Below, in pieces: positions 40,045 to 51,030 of a DNA stretch of 64,000 nt (positions within the stretch are counted from its first letter, which is position 1; each line of letters begins with the position of its first letter). Source of the stretch: JAHFDS01 sp964593795 (GTDB lineage: Bacteria > Myxococcota_A > Polyangia > JAHFDS01). The stretch covers positions 1-64,000 of the forward strand of contig CAZQJC010000040.1 of the NCBI GenBank assembly GCA_964593795.1, given 5' to 3'. Made by a program: the position numbers and the translations under genes. The notes under the pieces are model-generated. The model was not told the origin of the DNA and ran no database searches. It saw only the letters and a program-made list of their open reading frames with translations.

Positions 40045-41085
40045 TTAGCCCGCTGGCTGCGGCTGATCCTGAGCCGGCATGGAGTGGGTGGCGACGATGG
40101 GCAGGTAGAAGCCGCGCGTGCGGAAGAGGTCCGCCGCCGCGCCGAGCCCGGCGATGCCGCCGCCGATGGACGTCCCGAGCTCGATCCGGATCCGCTCGTC
40201 GATCTGGTCATAGCGCCGCCCCGCGAAGCGCGAGGCCACCGGCACCGACACGTAGAAGAGGTAGACGACGCGCGCCTGGATCTCGGCGCCGCGATCGAAG
40301 TGCGTCACGTACGAGCAGAGGTAGTTGTACTGGCCGATGAGGTTGCCCGTGACGTTGCCGACGGTGGAGCCGATCTGCCCGGAGACGAACCCGCCGAGGC
40401 TCGCCGTCGCGTCCGCCGCGAGGCTGCCGAGGCGATCCGAGCAGCTCGGGCCGCCGGTGAACACGACCGACGTGAAGGCGTTCGCGTAGAGCATCTTCTG
40501 CAGCGGCGCGGCGAAGCCCGCGATGCCCGACATGCCGGTGGACCCGCCGTAGGCGCGCTCGAAGTTCGTGCGCATGCTCTGCGAGTCGGTCTCGCCGGCG
40601 AGCTCGATGCCCCACTGCGCGAGGTTCGGCGAGATGGTGAGCGTGGCCGACGCCGCCGCCTGGCGCACGAGCGAGATCTTGCCGCTCGGCCAGTTGTTCG
40701 ACGCCGCGAAGTCGGTGATGAGGCCCATGTTGAAGCCGACGTTGCCGGCCTCCTCGAGGCCGCTCGGCTCGGGGACGATGACCATCGCGGCCCGCGCGGC
40801 CTTGTAGGCCGCATGCGCCACCACGATGCGTGCCTCGGCGATGAGGGCCATCTGCGCGATGGTCGCCAGCACGAGGAACATGACGGGCATGACGATGACG
40901 AACTCGGTGGACGCGGAGCCGCTCGTGCCGATGCCGCCTTCGCGCACGGTGGCGGGGACGCGCTTCGCCGCGCGGAACAGCGTCCGCGCCGCGGTCAGCG
41001 CCACCTTCGCGCACAGGCCCAGCATGACGCCGCCCATCGCGAGCTCGCGCCAGTGCTGGCGCGTGAAATCCCAGGCCTGGTTCAT
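40045..41085 (-). CDS. TadE-like pseudopilin with long N-terminus
   Basis: A 346-residue protein. About 55 residues with an extra hydrophobic stretch (MGGVMLGLCAKVALTAARTL) come before the TadE signature GTSGSASTEFVIVMPVMFLVLATIAQMALIAEARIVVAHAAYKAARAA. A pilin-like periplasmic domain with a probable Cys pair (about 220-265) follows and ends in a Pro/Gln tail. TadE-type pseudopilins are processed by the prepilin peptidase and form part of the pilus base or tip. The peptidase gene lies directly upstream. Confidence 0.8.
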   Translation of the reverse strand: MNQAWDFTRQHWRELAMGGVMLGLCAKVALTAARTLFRAAKRVPATVREGGIGTSGSASTEFVIVMPVMFLVLATIAQMALIAEARIVVAHAAYKAARAAMVIVPEPSGLEEAGNVGFNMGLITDFAASNNWPSGKISLVRQAAASATLTISPNLAQWGIELAGETDSQSMRTNFERAYGGSTGMSGIAGFAAPLQKMLYANAFTSVVFTGGPSCSDRLGSLAADATASLGGFVSGQIGSTVGNVTGNLIGQYNYLCSYVTHFDRGAEIQARVVYLFYVSVPVASRFAGRRYDQIDERIRIELGTSIGGGIAGLGAAADLFRTRGFYLPIVATHSMPAQDQPQPAG

Positions 41086-41095
41086 GCCAGCCCTC

Positions 41096-41665
41096 TCATA
41101 GGACGACCTCGTAGGCCCGCTCCGCGGTCCGCGTGACGACGGCGAGCGTGGCGAGCGCGATCATGGGGGTGAAGCGCATCTTCGGGGATGGCACGGCCGG
41201 CTCCTTCGATCGCACACCCGGGACGACGCTGCCAGTGAGGGTGCGCAGCGCGCGCGTGAACGTCGAGATCAGCATGCCACGCCTCGCGAGGATGAAGAGC
41301 GCGAAGACGCTGGCGATGACCGTGGCGAGGATGAAGATCTCGAGGCCCACCGTGAGGTGCTCCCGCTGATCGAAGCGATAGAGCAGCGCGCCGAGGGCCG
41401 CGAGCAGCTTCGCGTCGCCGCCGCCGATCGCCCGGTTCGCGAGGAACAGGATGAACGGCGGAGCGAAGGCGATGAGCGCGCCGATGAAGGCGCGGAGCGC
41501 GCCACGTGGCCCGCCCGCTGCGAGTCCCAGCAAGAGACCGCACGCGAGCGCGCCATAGGTGAGCCAGTTGGGTACACGACCGGAGCGGAGGTCTCCGATC
41601 GCGGCGAGGAGGGCCGCGACGACGGCCAGGGCAGTGGGTAGCGCCGAAAGGACGAATGCGCCCAT
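41096..41665 (-). CDS. prepilin peptidase (TadV/CpaA type, A24)
   Basis: A 189-residue polytopic membrane protease with both catalytic aspartates of family A24: D25 in IGDLRSGRVPNWLT and D84 in GGGDAKLLAALG. Five to six hydrophobic segments are visible, and there is no N-methylation domain, as in TadV/CpaA. It cleaves the basic leaders of Flp and of the TadE-type pseudopilins. The C-terminus is about 40 residues longer than the minimal family members. Confidence 0.9.
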   Translation of the reverse strand: MGAFVLSALPTALAVVAALLAAIGDLRSGRVPNWLTYGALACGLLLGLAAGGPRGALRAFIGALIAFAPPFILFLANRAIGGGDAKLLAALGALLYRFDQREHLTVGLEIFILATVIASVFALFILARRGMLISTFTRALRTLTGSVVPGVRSKEPAVPSPKMRFTPMIALATLAVVTRTAERAYEVVL

Positions 41666-41699
41666 TGCCTGGCCTCCACGGGGATCAGCCTGTGGCCAC

Positions 41700-41721
41700 G
41701 AGCCCGGAGGATCCCGGGCTC
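41700..41721 (-). promoter_or_regulatory. stem-loop between the Flp pilin gene and the peptidase gene
   Basis: GAGCCCG (41700-41706) and CGGGCTC (41715-41721) make a perfect seven-base-pair stem with an eight-base loop. It stands in the 74-base gap directly after the pilin gene and has no T tract. Such a hairpin can stabilise the upstream pilin mRNA or reduce read-through, allowing far more pilin than machinery. Confidence 0.5.
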
Positions 41722-41739
41722 AGGCGACGGGGCTGGATC

Positions 41740-41949
41740 TCAGTTGAAGCCACCCTGGTAGTTCGTGTCCTGGTTGTTCACGTTCGTGGTCACGTCCGTG
41801 CCGGCCGACGTGATCTTGTCGCGGACGGTCTGGCCATAGCGCATGAAGAGCGCAATCGCCGAGACGGCAACGACGAGCAGGATGATGAGGTACTCGGTAG
41901 CTGCAATGCCCTTCTCGACCTTGCGCGCCTGGATCATGCTCTTCTTCAT
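41740..41949 (-). CDS. flp: Flp-type major pilin
   Basis: A 69-residue prepilin with AAGGAGGA upstream. The basic leader MKKSMIQARKVEKG is followed by the cleavage site G14/I15 and the Flp motif IAATEYLIILLVVAVSAIAL with Glu at +5 and Tyr at +6. A short hydrophilic Asn/Thr/Asp-rich tail ends QGGFN. Length and motif fit the Flp/Fap family that forms Tad fibres. The good ribosome-binding site and the following hairpin fit high expression. Confidence 0.93.
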   Translation of the reverse strand: MKKSMIQARKVEKGIAATEYLIILLVVAVSAIALFMRYGQTVRDKITSAGTDVTTNVNNQDTNYQGGFN

Positions 41950-42043
41950 CTGAAATCCTCCTTACTTGTCGCGGCTCTCGAAACGTTGGCCTCCCGAGCG
42001 AAGCTCGAAGAAGACCGCCATCTTAGCTATTCTCGCCGATCCC

Positions 42044-42286
42044 TCATGGGATGGGCAAGCCCAGAATGAACTCCGACAGCTCGTAGTGCTTGACCACCGC
42101 CACTCCGACCGGGCCCGCTGCCACCGCTGCGCCGATGCACACGAGCATCATCACCTCGAGCGTCTCGGTCATGATGGCGCCCTCGTCGTTCCGGTGGAGC
42201 TCCGAGAGGATCAGGCCGAGCCGCTTTATTGCCGTTCGCATCGTGTGACGCATGACAGCTAAAGCATCCCCTGTGCCATGGAACAT
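42044..42286 (-). CDS. second short pilin-like protein
   Basis: The start at 42286 is chosen because GGAGG lies seven bases upstream; an ATG at 42307 is in frame but poorly placed. The 80-residue product has a basic leader (MRHTMRTAIKRLGLILSELHRNDEG), then AIMTETLEVMMLVCIGAAVAAGPVGVAVV and a short tail ending LGLPIP. A Gly followed by AIMTETLEV, with Glu at +5, matches prepilin processing, but the sequence is not a standard Flp. It precedes flp by 94 bases and is the first gene of the locus. It could be a minor pilin or tip subunit. Confidence 0.72.
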   Translation of the reverse strand: MFHGTGDALAVMRHTMRTAIKRLGLILSELHRNDEGAIMTETLEVMMLVCIGAAVAAGPVGVAVVKHYELSEFILGLPIP

Positions 42287-42374
42287 CTTGCATCCTCCGG
42301 GCGTCATTTCAGCGGTTTGAGGTCACAAGGGGGGAGGGGTGGGGCCTGAGTGGACAGGTTTGCCTGACGCCCCC

Positions 42375-42390
42375 GGGGACAAGTGTCCCC
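42375..42390. promoter_or_regulatory. GGGGACA-AG-TGTCCCC palindrome upstream of the pilin locus
   Basis: A seven-base-pair perfect inverted repeat around two central bases lies in the 158-base gap between the phosphatase gene and the first pilin gene (both minus strand). It could be an operator for the Tad locus or a hairpin ending the phosphatase transcript; no T tract follows on either strand. Confidence 0.4.
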
Positions 42391-42444
42391 AGAGCAGAAA
42401 GTTGCAGCGGCACGGCCCGATGTGGGCAGGCCCCGCCACATGCC

Positions 42445-42963
42445 TCACCGCCTCGCATGCTGCCGTACCCACTCGTAATAGGAGCGAACGAACGCCTCCT
42501 GAAGGGAGGTCTCGATCGCGCGCGAGGATCGGGCCATGCGGACGATGCGGATGGCTTCGTTGAAGGTGGCGCCCCCGCGGACCAGCACGCAGGCGGCGAT
42601 GGTCCCGGTCCGACCGAGGCCGGCCAGGCAGTGCAGCCCCACCTTCTGGCCTGCCGTAATTCTTGCCTGCACATCGGCGAGGATCGAATCGGTTGCCGAC
42701 AGGTCGTGGGGAGCGCCGCCGTCCGGGATCGCGAAGTGGAGGCTCTCGAGGCCGGCGGCGCGCACCTCGTCGAGGAACGTCGGCGACGCGAGGCGCGACA
42801 GCTCCTGCTCGGGGTTGAGCGTCACGAGGAGCGAGATGCCGGCCGCGCGGAGGTACGCGAGGTCGGCGTCGAGCCGGCGACCCATCGCGAGGTTGCCCGG
42901 CATCGGCAGCATCGCGAGGCCACCCGGGCCCGGGATGGCGGTGGGCGGCAGCCAGTAGAGCAC
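42445..42963 (-). CDS. dual-specificity / tyrosine-type protein phosphatase
   Basis: Using the GTG at 42961-42963 the product has 172 residues and begins LYWLPP, the usual start of this bacterial family; an ATG at 43005 adds 14 unlikely residues. The P-loop is HCLAGLGRTG with nucleophile C112 and R118. The acid loop is probably IPDGGAPHD (D81 or D87). This is a CDKN3/DSP-like fold without extra domains. It is encoded 158 bases upstream of the Tad pilin genes on the same strand and could reverse the phosphorylation read by the FHA proteins; this is inference from position. Confidence 0.85.
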   Translation of the reverse strand: MLYWLPPTAIPGPGGLAMLPMPGNLAMGRRLDADLAYLRAAGISLLVTLNPEQELSRLASPTFLDEVRAAGLESLHFAIPDGGAPHDLSATDSILADVQARITAGQKVGLHCLAGLGRTGTIAACVLVRGGATFNEAIRIVRMARSSRAIETSLQEAFVRSYYEWVRQHARR

Positions 42964-43049
42964 GCCACATTGTAGCGGACCCCCGCGCGCGTCCGCCTGC
43001 CCCACCCGAGCCTTGACTCCGCGGGGCGAACGACAACAATCCCGGCACC

Positions 43050-43574
43050 GTGCAGATAGGCAGAGCGTTCCGCTGTTTCTTCAGCCTCCTCTTCCGCGGG
43101 CAGCTCCCCGCGGACGAGCTCGCGATCCGTCCGGCCCCGCTCGAGGTCGGACCGGCCGCCAGGCCCGCGCTCCCTCCGCCGCCGGCGCCGCCGCGGGGCG
43201 ACGCGGCGGTGCAGATCCTCGCCATCCTGCAGCGGGACGGGCGCCTCGTGGACTTCCTCCTCGAGCCGATCGACGGCTACACCGACGCGCAGATCGGTGC
43301 GGCGGTGCGCGACATCCATCGCGGCTGCAAGAAGGCGCTCGAGGAGTACCTGCGCATCGAGCCGGTGCGCGCCGAGAGCGAGGAGGCATCCATCGAGGTG
43401 CCGGCCGGGTTCGACCCGTCGGCGATCCGCCTCGTCGGCAACGTGGCGGGGCAGCCGCCGTTCCGCGGCACGCTCCGGCACCGCGGCTGGCGCACGCGTG
43501 AGGTCAAGCTGCCGGCGCTGCCGGTCGCGGCCGATCCGCTGGTCATCGCCCCTGCAGAAGTGGAGATCGCATGA
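43050..43574 (+). CDS. DUF2760 protein, Hsp70-associated
   Basis: A 174-residue protein starting at GTG 43050. A short hydrophobic N-terminus (RAFRCFFSLLFRG) and a Pro/Ala linker precede the DUF2760 core: AVQILAILQRDGRLVDFLLEPIDGY, DAQIGAAVRDIHRGCKKALEEY and the closing strands GTLRHRGWRTREVKLP. DUF2760 proteins are known to be encoded beside unusual Hsp70 genes, as here, where its stop overlaps the first Hsp70 start by four bases. It probably acts as a cofactor or adaptor of these chaperones; no enzymatic motif is seen. Confidence 0.87.
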   Translation: MQIGRAFRCFFSLLFRGQLPADELAIRPAPLEVGPAARPALPPPPAPPRGDAAVQILAILQRDGRLVDFLLEPIDGYTDAQIGAAVRDIHRGCKKALEEYLRIEPVRAESEEASIEVPAGFDPSAIRLVGNVAGQPPFRGTLRHRGWRTREVKLPALPVAADPLVIAPAEVEIA

Positions 43575-45334
43575 GCGCGCGGTTCGTCGTCGGCATCGAT
43601 CTGGGAACGACCAACACCGCGCTCGCGTTCGTCGACACGGAGCGGGGCGAGTCGGCGGCGGTCCAGGGCTTCGAGATCTCGCAGGTGGTGCAGCCGGGGC
43701 AGGTCGAGCCGCGGTCGCTCCTGCCGTCGGCGGTGTACCTGGCGAGCGAGCACGAGCTGCCCACGGGGTCGCTCGACGTGGCGTGGGCCGCCGGCCGCAG
43801 GTTCGCGGTAGGCGCGTTCGCGCAAGGCCGCGGCGCCGAGGTCCCGGGCCGCCTCGTGTCGAGCGCGAAGTCGTGGCTCTCGGCTGGGGGCGTCGACCGC
43901 GGGGCGGCGATCCTGCCGCTCGAGGCGCCCGAGGACGTGGAGAAGCTCTCGCCGCCGGGCGCATCGGCGCGCGTGCTCGAGCACGTCCGGGACGCGTGGA
44001 ACCACGCATTCGCCGGGGCGGATGAATCCGCCAGGCTCGAGCGACAGGAGGTGTTCCTCACGGTGCCGGCGTCGTTCGACGCGGTCGCGCGCGAGCTGAC
44101 GCTCGAGGCGGCCGAGGAGGCGGGGCTCGAGGTGACGCTGCTCGAGGAGCCGACGGCGGCCTGCTACGCGTGGATCGCGGGACAGGGCGACGCGTGGCGA
44201 AAGCAGCTCTCGCCTGGCGACCTCATGCTCGTGTGCGACGTCGGCGGCGGCACGACGGACTTCTCGCTCATCGAGGCGGCCGACGAGGGCGGCTCGCTCG
44301 AGCTGCGGCGAGTGGCCGTCGGCGAGCACATCCTGCTCGGCGGCGACAACATGGACCTGGCGCTCGCGTACGCGGTCGCGGGGCAGCTCGCCAAGGAGGG
44401 CCACAAGCTCGACGCGTGGCAGATGCGCGGCCTCGGCCACGCGTGCCGCGCCGCCAAGGAGCAGCTCCTCGGCGGGGCGGCCGAGTCGGTGCCGCTCACC
44501 GTGCTCGGGCGCGGCAGCAAGGTCATCGGCGGGACGCTGCGCGCGGAGCTCTCGCGAGCGCTCACGGCGCAGACCATCGTCGAGGGCTTCTTCCCGCGCT
44601 GCGCGCCGGGCGACCGGCCGGCGGTCCAGAAGCGCAGCGGCCTGCGCGAGCTCGGGCTGCCGTACGCGGCCGACGCCGCGATCACGCGGCACCTTGCGGG
44701 GTTCCTCGCGGGGCGGCTGCCGACGGCGGTGCTCTGGAACGGCGGCGTGATGAAGAGCCCGCTCCTGCGGGGACGCCTGGTCGAGGTGCTCGGCGACTTC
44801 GGCGCCAAGGCGCGCGTGCTCGAGGGGACCGACCTCGATCGCGCGGTCGCGCACGGCGCGGCCTATTACGGCCTCGTCAAGCGCGGCAAGGGCGTGCGCA
44901 TCCGCGGCGGCGTGGGGCGGACCTACTACGTGGGCATCGAGGCCGCGCGGCCGGCGATCCCGGGGGCGCCGCCGGCGCTCAAGGCGCTGTGCGTGGTGCC
45001 GTTCGGCCTCGAGGAGGGGGAGCGGCGCGCGATCCCGGACCGCGAGCTCGGCCTGGTGGTCGGCGAACCGGCGGAGTTCAGGATCCTGTCGTCCACGACA
45101 CGGCGCGACGAGCCCGGCGTGATGCTCGACGAGGACCAGACGGAGGAGCTGTCGGAGCTGGCGCCGGTCGAGGTGACGCTGCCGGCGGACGCGGGCGACG
45201 CCGCGAGCGCGGGTCGTCCGGTGCCGGTGACGATCGAGGCGCACGTGACGGAGCTCGGCGCGCTCGAGCTCTGGTGCAAGACGCGGAGCGAGCGCCGCTA
45301 CAAGCTCGAGTGGAACCTGCGGTCCGACAGCTGA
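43571..45334 (+). CDS. Hsp70-family (DnaK-like) protein, first of a pair
   Basis: A 587-residue protein whose N-terminal 430 residues or so form the actin-like ATPase: VGIDLGTTNTALAF, FLTVPASFDAVARELTLEAA, LLEEPTAACYAW, LVCDVGGGTTDFSLIE and LWNGGVMKSPLLRGRL. The C-terminal part (from about 435) is a beta-rich domain resembling a reduced DnaK substrate-binding domain, without the helical lid or an EEVD-like tail. It belongs to the diverged Hsp70 group that pairs with DUF2760. It is encoded with a second, larger Hsp70 after seven bases. Confidence 0.9.
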   Translation: MSARFVVGIDLGTTNTALAFVDTERGESAAVQGFEISQVVQPGQVEPRSLLPSAVYLASEHELPTGSLDVAWAAGRRFAVGAFAQGRGAEVPGRLVSSAKSWLSAGGVDRGAAILPLEAPEDVEKLSPPGASARVLEHVRDAWNHAFAGADESARLERQEVFLTVPASFDAVARELTLEAAEEAGLEVTLLEEPTAACYAWIAGQGDAWRKQLSPGDLMLVCDVGGGTTDFSLIEAADEGGSLELRRVAVGEHILLGGDNMDLALAYAVAGQLAKEGHKLDAWQMRGLGHACRAAKEQLLGGAAESVPLTVLGRGSKVIGGTLRAELSRALTAQTIVEGFFPRCAPGDRPAVQKRSGLRELGLPYAADAAITRHLAGFLAGRLPTAVLWNGGVMKSPLLRGRLVEVLGDFGAKARVLEGTDLDRAVAHGAAYYGLVKRGKGVRIRGGVGRTYYVGIEAARPAIPGAPPALKALCVVPFGLEEGERRAIPDRELGLVVGEPAEFRILSSTTRRDEPGVMLDEDQTEELSELAPVEVTLPADAGDAASAGRPVPVTIEAHVTELGALELWCKTRSERRYKLEWNLRSDS

Positions 45335-45341
45335 GGGGGTC

Positions 45342-48131
<2,790 letters not shown>

Positions 48132-48166
48132 GGGGCCGGGACCGGGACGCGGTAAGGTACGGGCGC

Positions 48167-49552
48167 ATGCGCCTCACCTACCTCGCGCACGCGAGCCTCC
48201 TCGTCGAGGCTGGCGACGTTCGCCTGGTGACGGACCCCTGGCTCGACGGGCCGACGTACCTGTCGGCGTGGTGGCACTTCCCGGCGCCGGTCATGCACGG
48301 CGCCGACCTGCGCGCGACGCACGTCTACCTCACGCACGAGCACGCCGATCACTTCCACCCGGCGACGCTGCGGGCGCTGCCGCGATCGACCACGATGCTC
48401 GTCGGCAAGTACGTCACGCGCCGGTTCCGCGCCCGGCTCGAGGCGCTGGGCTTTCCCGTGCGCGAGTTGCCGCACGGCTCGCCGGTGCGGATCGGGCCGC
48501 TCGAGCTGACGAGCTACCAGTACCGCGCGGACGACACCGCGCTCACGATCTCGGACGGACGCGCGACGATCCTCGACCTCAACGACTGCCTCCTGCGGGG
48601 TCGCTCGCTGGAGGAGGTCCGGTCGCGGCACGCGCCGATCGACCTCCTGCTCGCGTCGTTCGCGAACGCCGAGGCGTATCCGATCGTCTACACGTTCGAG
48701 GACCCGGACGAGCGGCCGGACTGGGACGACGCGAGCCGCTTCGACACCTTCCTGGCCCGGGTGCGCGAGGTCGATCCGGCGGCGTTCGCGCCCTTCGCTT
48801 CGATGTTCTGCTTCCTCGAGCCGTCCTTGCGCTGGCTCAACGATCGCATCGTCTCGCCGGCGGGGCTGCTCGCGCGGGCCACGCGCGAGGTCCGCGCGGC
48901 TCCGCTCGCGATCGACCCTGGCGACGTGTGGACGCCAGCGGGGCTCGAGCGCAGGAGCGACGTGGACTGGTCGCGCCGGGATGAGCTCATCGAGGGCTAC
49001 GCGCGTGCGCACGGCGCCGAGATCGCAGCGCTCGCGGCGCGCGAGCGGATCCCGGGCGGCCGCGCGGCCCTCGAGGGGGCGTTCGACGCCTTCTTCCGCG
49101 GCTTCGCGGCGCGCGTCCCGGCGCCGCTGCGCGGCAGGCTCGATCTCCGCGTGCGCTTCGACGTCTCCGGGCCCGACGCCACGACCCGCTGGCTCTCGTT
49201 CGATCGCGGGCGCGTGTCGCTCGAGGCGCCCGCGTCGGACGACACGTGGGACGTCCGCATCGACGTGCCCGCCTGGCCGCTGTGGATGGTCCTCTCGCGG
49301 CAGGAGTGGTGGCAGCACCTCGGCGTCTCGTGCCGCTTCCGCGTCACGCTCCGCCCGCGCGTGCGGAGCCGCGAGGTCTGGCTCTGGACCCTGCTCTACC
49401 TCGATGACATGGGCTACCTCTCGCCGCGCGCCCTCGCGTCACCGCGCGCCCTCGCCGTGCTGCTGCGCCGGCACCGCGAGATCGCGGAGTACGTCAAGGA
49501 CGCAGCGTCCGGGCGCTTCGGGTCCCGCCAGCTCCAGGGCAAGTACGGATGA
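48167..49552 (+). CDS. metallo-beta-lactamase-fold protein (UlaG/CMAH-like)
   Basis: A 461-residue protein with the MBL metal motif THEHADHFHP at about 60-69 and later LDLNDCLL, which supplies further ligands as in UlaG-type hydrolases. The fold start (LTYLAHASLLVEAGDVRLVTDPWL) is the UlaG/CMP-Neu5Ac-hydroxylase-like pattern. The last 140 residues (LRVRFDVSGPDATTRWLSFDRGRV...DVRIDVPAWPLWMVLS) resemble an SCP2-type lipid-binding domain. It overlaps the glycosyltransferase gene by four bases, so a role in sugar or lipid modification of the envelope is plausible. The substrate is not known. Confidence 0.8.
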   Translation: MRLTYLAHASLLVEAGDVRLVTDPWLDGPTYLSAWWHFPAPVMHGADLRATHVYLTHEHADHFHPATLRALPRSTTMLVGKYVTRRFRARLEALGFPVRELPHGSPVRIGPLELTSYQYRADDTALTISDGRATILDLNDCLLRGRSLEEVRSRHAPIDLLLASFANAEAYPIVYTFEDPDERPDWDDASRFDTFLARVREVDPAAFAPFASMFCFLEPSLRWLNDRIVSPAGLLARATREVRAAPLAIDPGDVWTPAGLERRSDVDWSRRDELIEGYARAHGAEIAALAARERIPGGRAALEGAFDAFFRGFAARVPAPLRGRLDLRVRFDVSGPDATTRWLSFDRGRVSLEAPASDDTWDVRIDVPAWPLWMVLSRQEWWQHLGVSCRFRVTLRPRVRSREVWLWTLLYLDDMGYLSPRALASPRALAVLLRRHREIAEYVKDAASGRFGSRQLQGKYG

Positions 49553-51021
49553 CGGGCGCGGGCACGCCCCGGGACGCAGACGCCAGGGAAGGGGGCTGGG
49601 GGCTCCTCTTGTTCTTGCTGGCCTGCACGGGCCTGCTCCTCGGCGTGAACTCGCGCGGGTCCTTCCACGACTTCGACGACTACCTCTACGCGCAGGTGGC
49701 GCGCGAGTCGGCGTCGGTCTGGCATCCCACGTGGCACGGCGTCCCGTTCGTCCACAAGCCGCCGCTCTACTTCGCCGTCCTTTCGGCGTGCACGCGCGCC
49801 TTCGGGGAGAGCGCATTCGTATTGCGCCTGCCGGCCATGCTGTCCGCGCTCGGCTGCGTCGCGCTCGTGTTCGTCCTGGGCCGCCGGATCGCGCGCTCGA
49901 GCGCCGCCGGCGCGGGCGCGGTGGGGCTGCTCGTGACGTCGAGCCTGTGGTTCGAGATGTCACGGCGCGCGCTCATCGACGTGCCCCTCGTCGCCGTGAC
50001 GCTGGCGGCGAGCGCGGCGACCGTGCTCGTCGGCGGGCGACGTGGGCTCGCCCTCGCCGGCGTCTCGATGGGGATCGCCTTCGCGCTCAAGGGGGCTGCC
50101 GCGCTGCCGTACCTCGTGATCCCGGGTGTCCTCGTCGCGTGGCAGCTCTGGCGGACGCGCGACGCCGTCGGGGCGACGATCTGCGGGGGGGCCGTCGTCG
50201 CCCTCGTGCTGCCGCTCCTCGTCGGCGGCGGCGCCGGGCGCATCCAGCGGGCTGCGAGCGCGGCGCTCACGGGTGGCACGCCGGGCGGCCTCTGGCTCGA
50301 GGGGCCGCTCTTCTATGTGGGCGTGTTCTCCGGCCTGAGCGTCCCGTGGACCGTGGCGGGGCTCGGGGCGGTCGTGGGCGCCGTCGTGTTCGTGCGGCGA
50401 GGCGACGTGCGGGGGCCGCTCGCGCTCCTGGCGCTCGGCTTCGGGACGATCCCGCTCCTCGTGCTGTCGGCGCTGCCCGTCAAGCTCGTGCACTACGTCG
50501 CGGGTGTCCCGGTCGGTATCGCGCTGGCCGCGGCGGTGCCGATCGGCGCGCTCGCGGCTCGCTCGGCCCGCGGCGCGGGCCTCCTGGCGTTCGGTCTCTG
50601 CGCCGCCGCGCCCGTGGCGCAGCTCAACTACATCCTCGGGGACCCGGCCTTCGTGGACCCCTCGCGCGCGCAGGCCGCCCTCGCCGAGGTGGCCCGCGAG
50701 AGACTCTCCGCCGGGGCGCGCGTCGTGGTCACCGACGCCTACTTCCTCGCGTTCGACTACCACGCGCGCACGCTCGACGTGAAGATGGCCGTCCCGAGCG
50801 ACGAGGCGTTCCAGACCCTGGACGCGGTCGCCGAGTTCCATGCGGCCAGGCGAATCCTTCGTGCGGACCGCGAGGCCCTGCTCGCGGGGATCGAGCGCGG
50901 CGCCCTCGAGGCGGTCGTGCTCTCCTCGCGCGCCTGGGCCGATCTCGCGCCCGCGCACCCGAGCCTCTCGGCGCTCGCCAGCGAAGGGGGGCTCGCGCTC
51001 GTGGCCGCGCGCCCCAGGTGA
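49549..51021 (+). CDS. ArnT/PMT-family (GT-C, GT83-like) membrane glycosyltransferase
   Basis: A 490-residue polytopic protein with about eleven hydrophobic segments. The first periplasmic loop has HDFDDYLYAQVARE, with the catalytic-type acidic DD pair, and HGVPFVHKPPLYF, both signatures of ArnT-like enzymes that move a sugar from an undecaprenyl carrier. The C-terminal soluble part (about 390-490) is beta/alpha. It starts in the stop codon of the MBL gene (ATGA). It probably decorates lipid A or another envelope glycan. Donor and acceptor cannot be told. Confidence 0.85.
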   Translation: MTGAGTPRDADAREGGWGLLLFLLACTGLLLGVNSRGSFHDFDDYLYAQVARESASVWHPTWHGVPFVHKPPLYFAVLSACTRAFGESAFVLRLPAMLSALGCVALVFVLGRRIARSSAAGAGAVGLLVTSSLWFEMSRRALIDVPLVAVTLAASAATVLVGGRRGLALAGVSMGIAFALKGAAALPYLVIPGVLVAWQLWRTRDAVGATICGGAVVALVLPLLVGGGAGRIQRAASAALTGGTPGGLWLEGPLFYVGVFSGLSVPWTVAGLGAVVGAVVFVRRGDVRGPLALLALGFGTIPLLVLSALPVKLVHYVAGVPVGIALAAAVPIGALAARSARGAGLLAFGLCAAAPVAQLNYILGDPAFVDPSRAQAALAEVARERLSAGARVVVTDAYFLAFDYHARTLDVKMAVPSDEAFQTLDAVAEFHAARRILRADREALLAGIERGALEAVVLSSRAWADLAPAHPSLSALASEGGLALVAARPR

Positions 51022-51030
51022 CCGCCGGCG

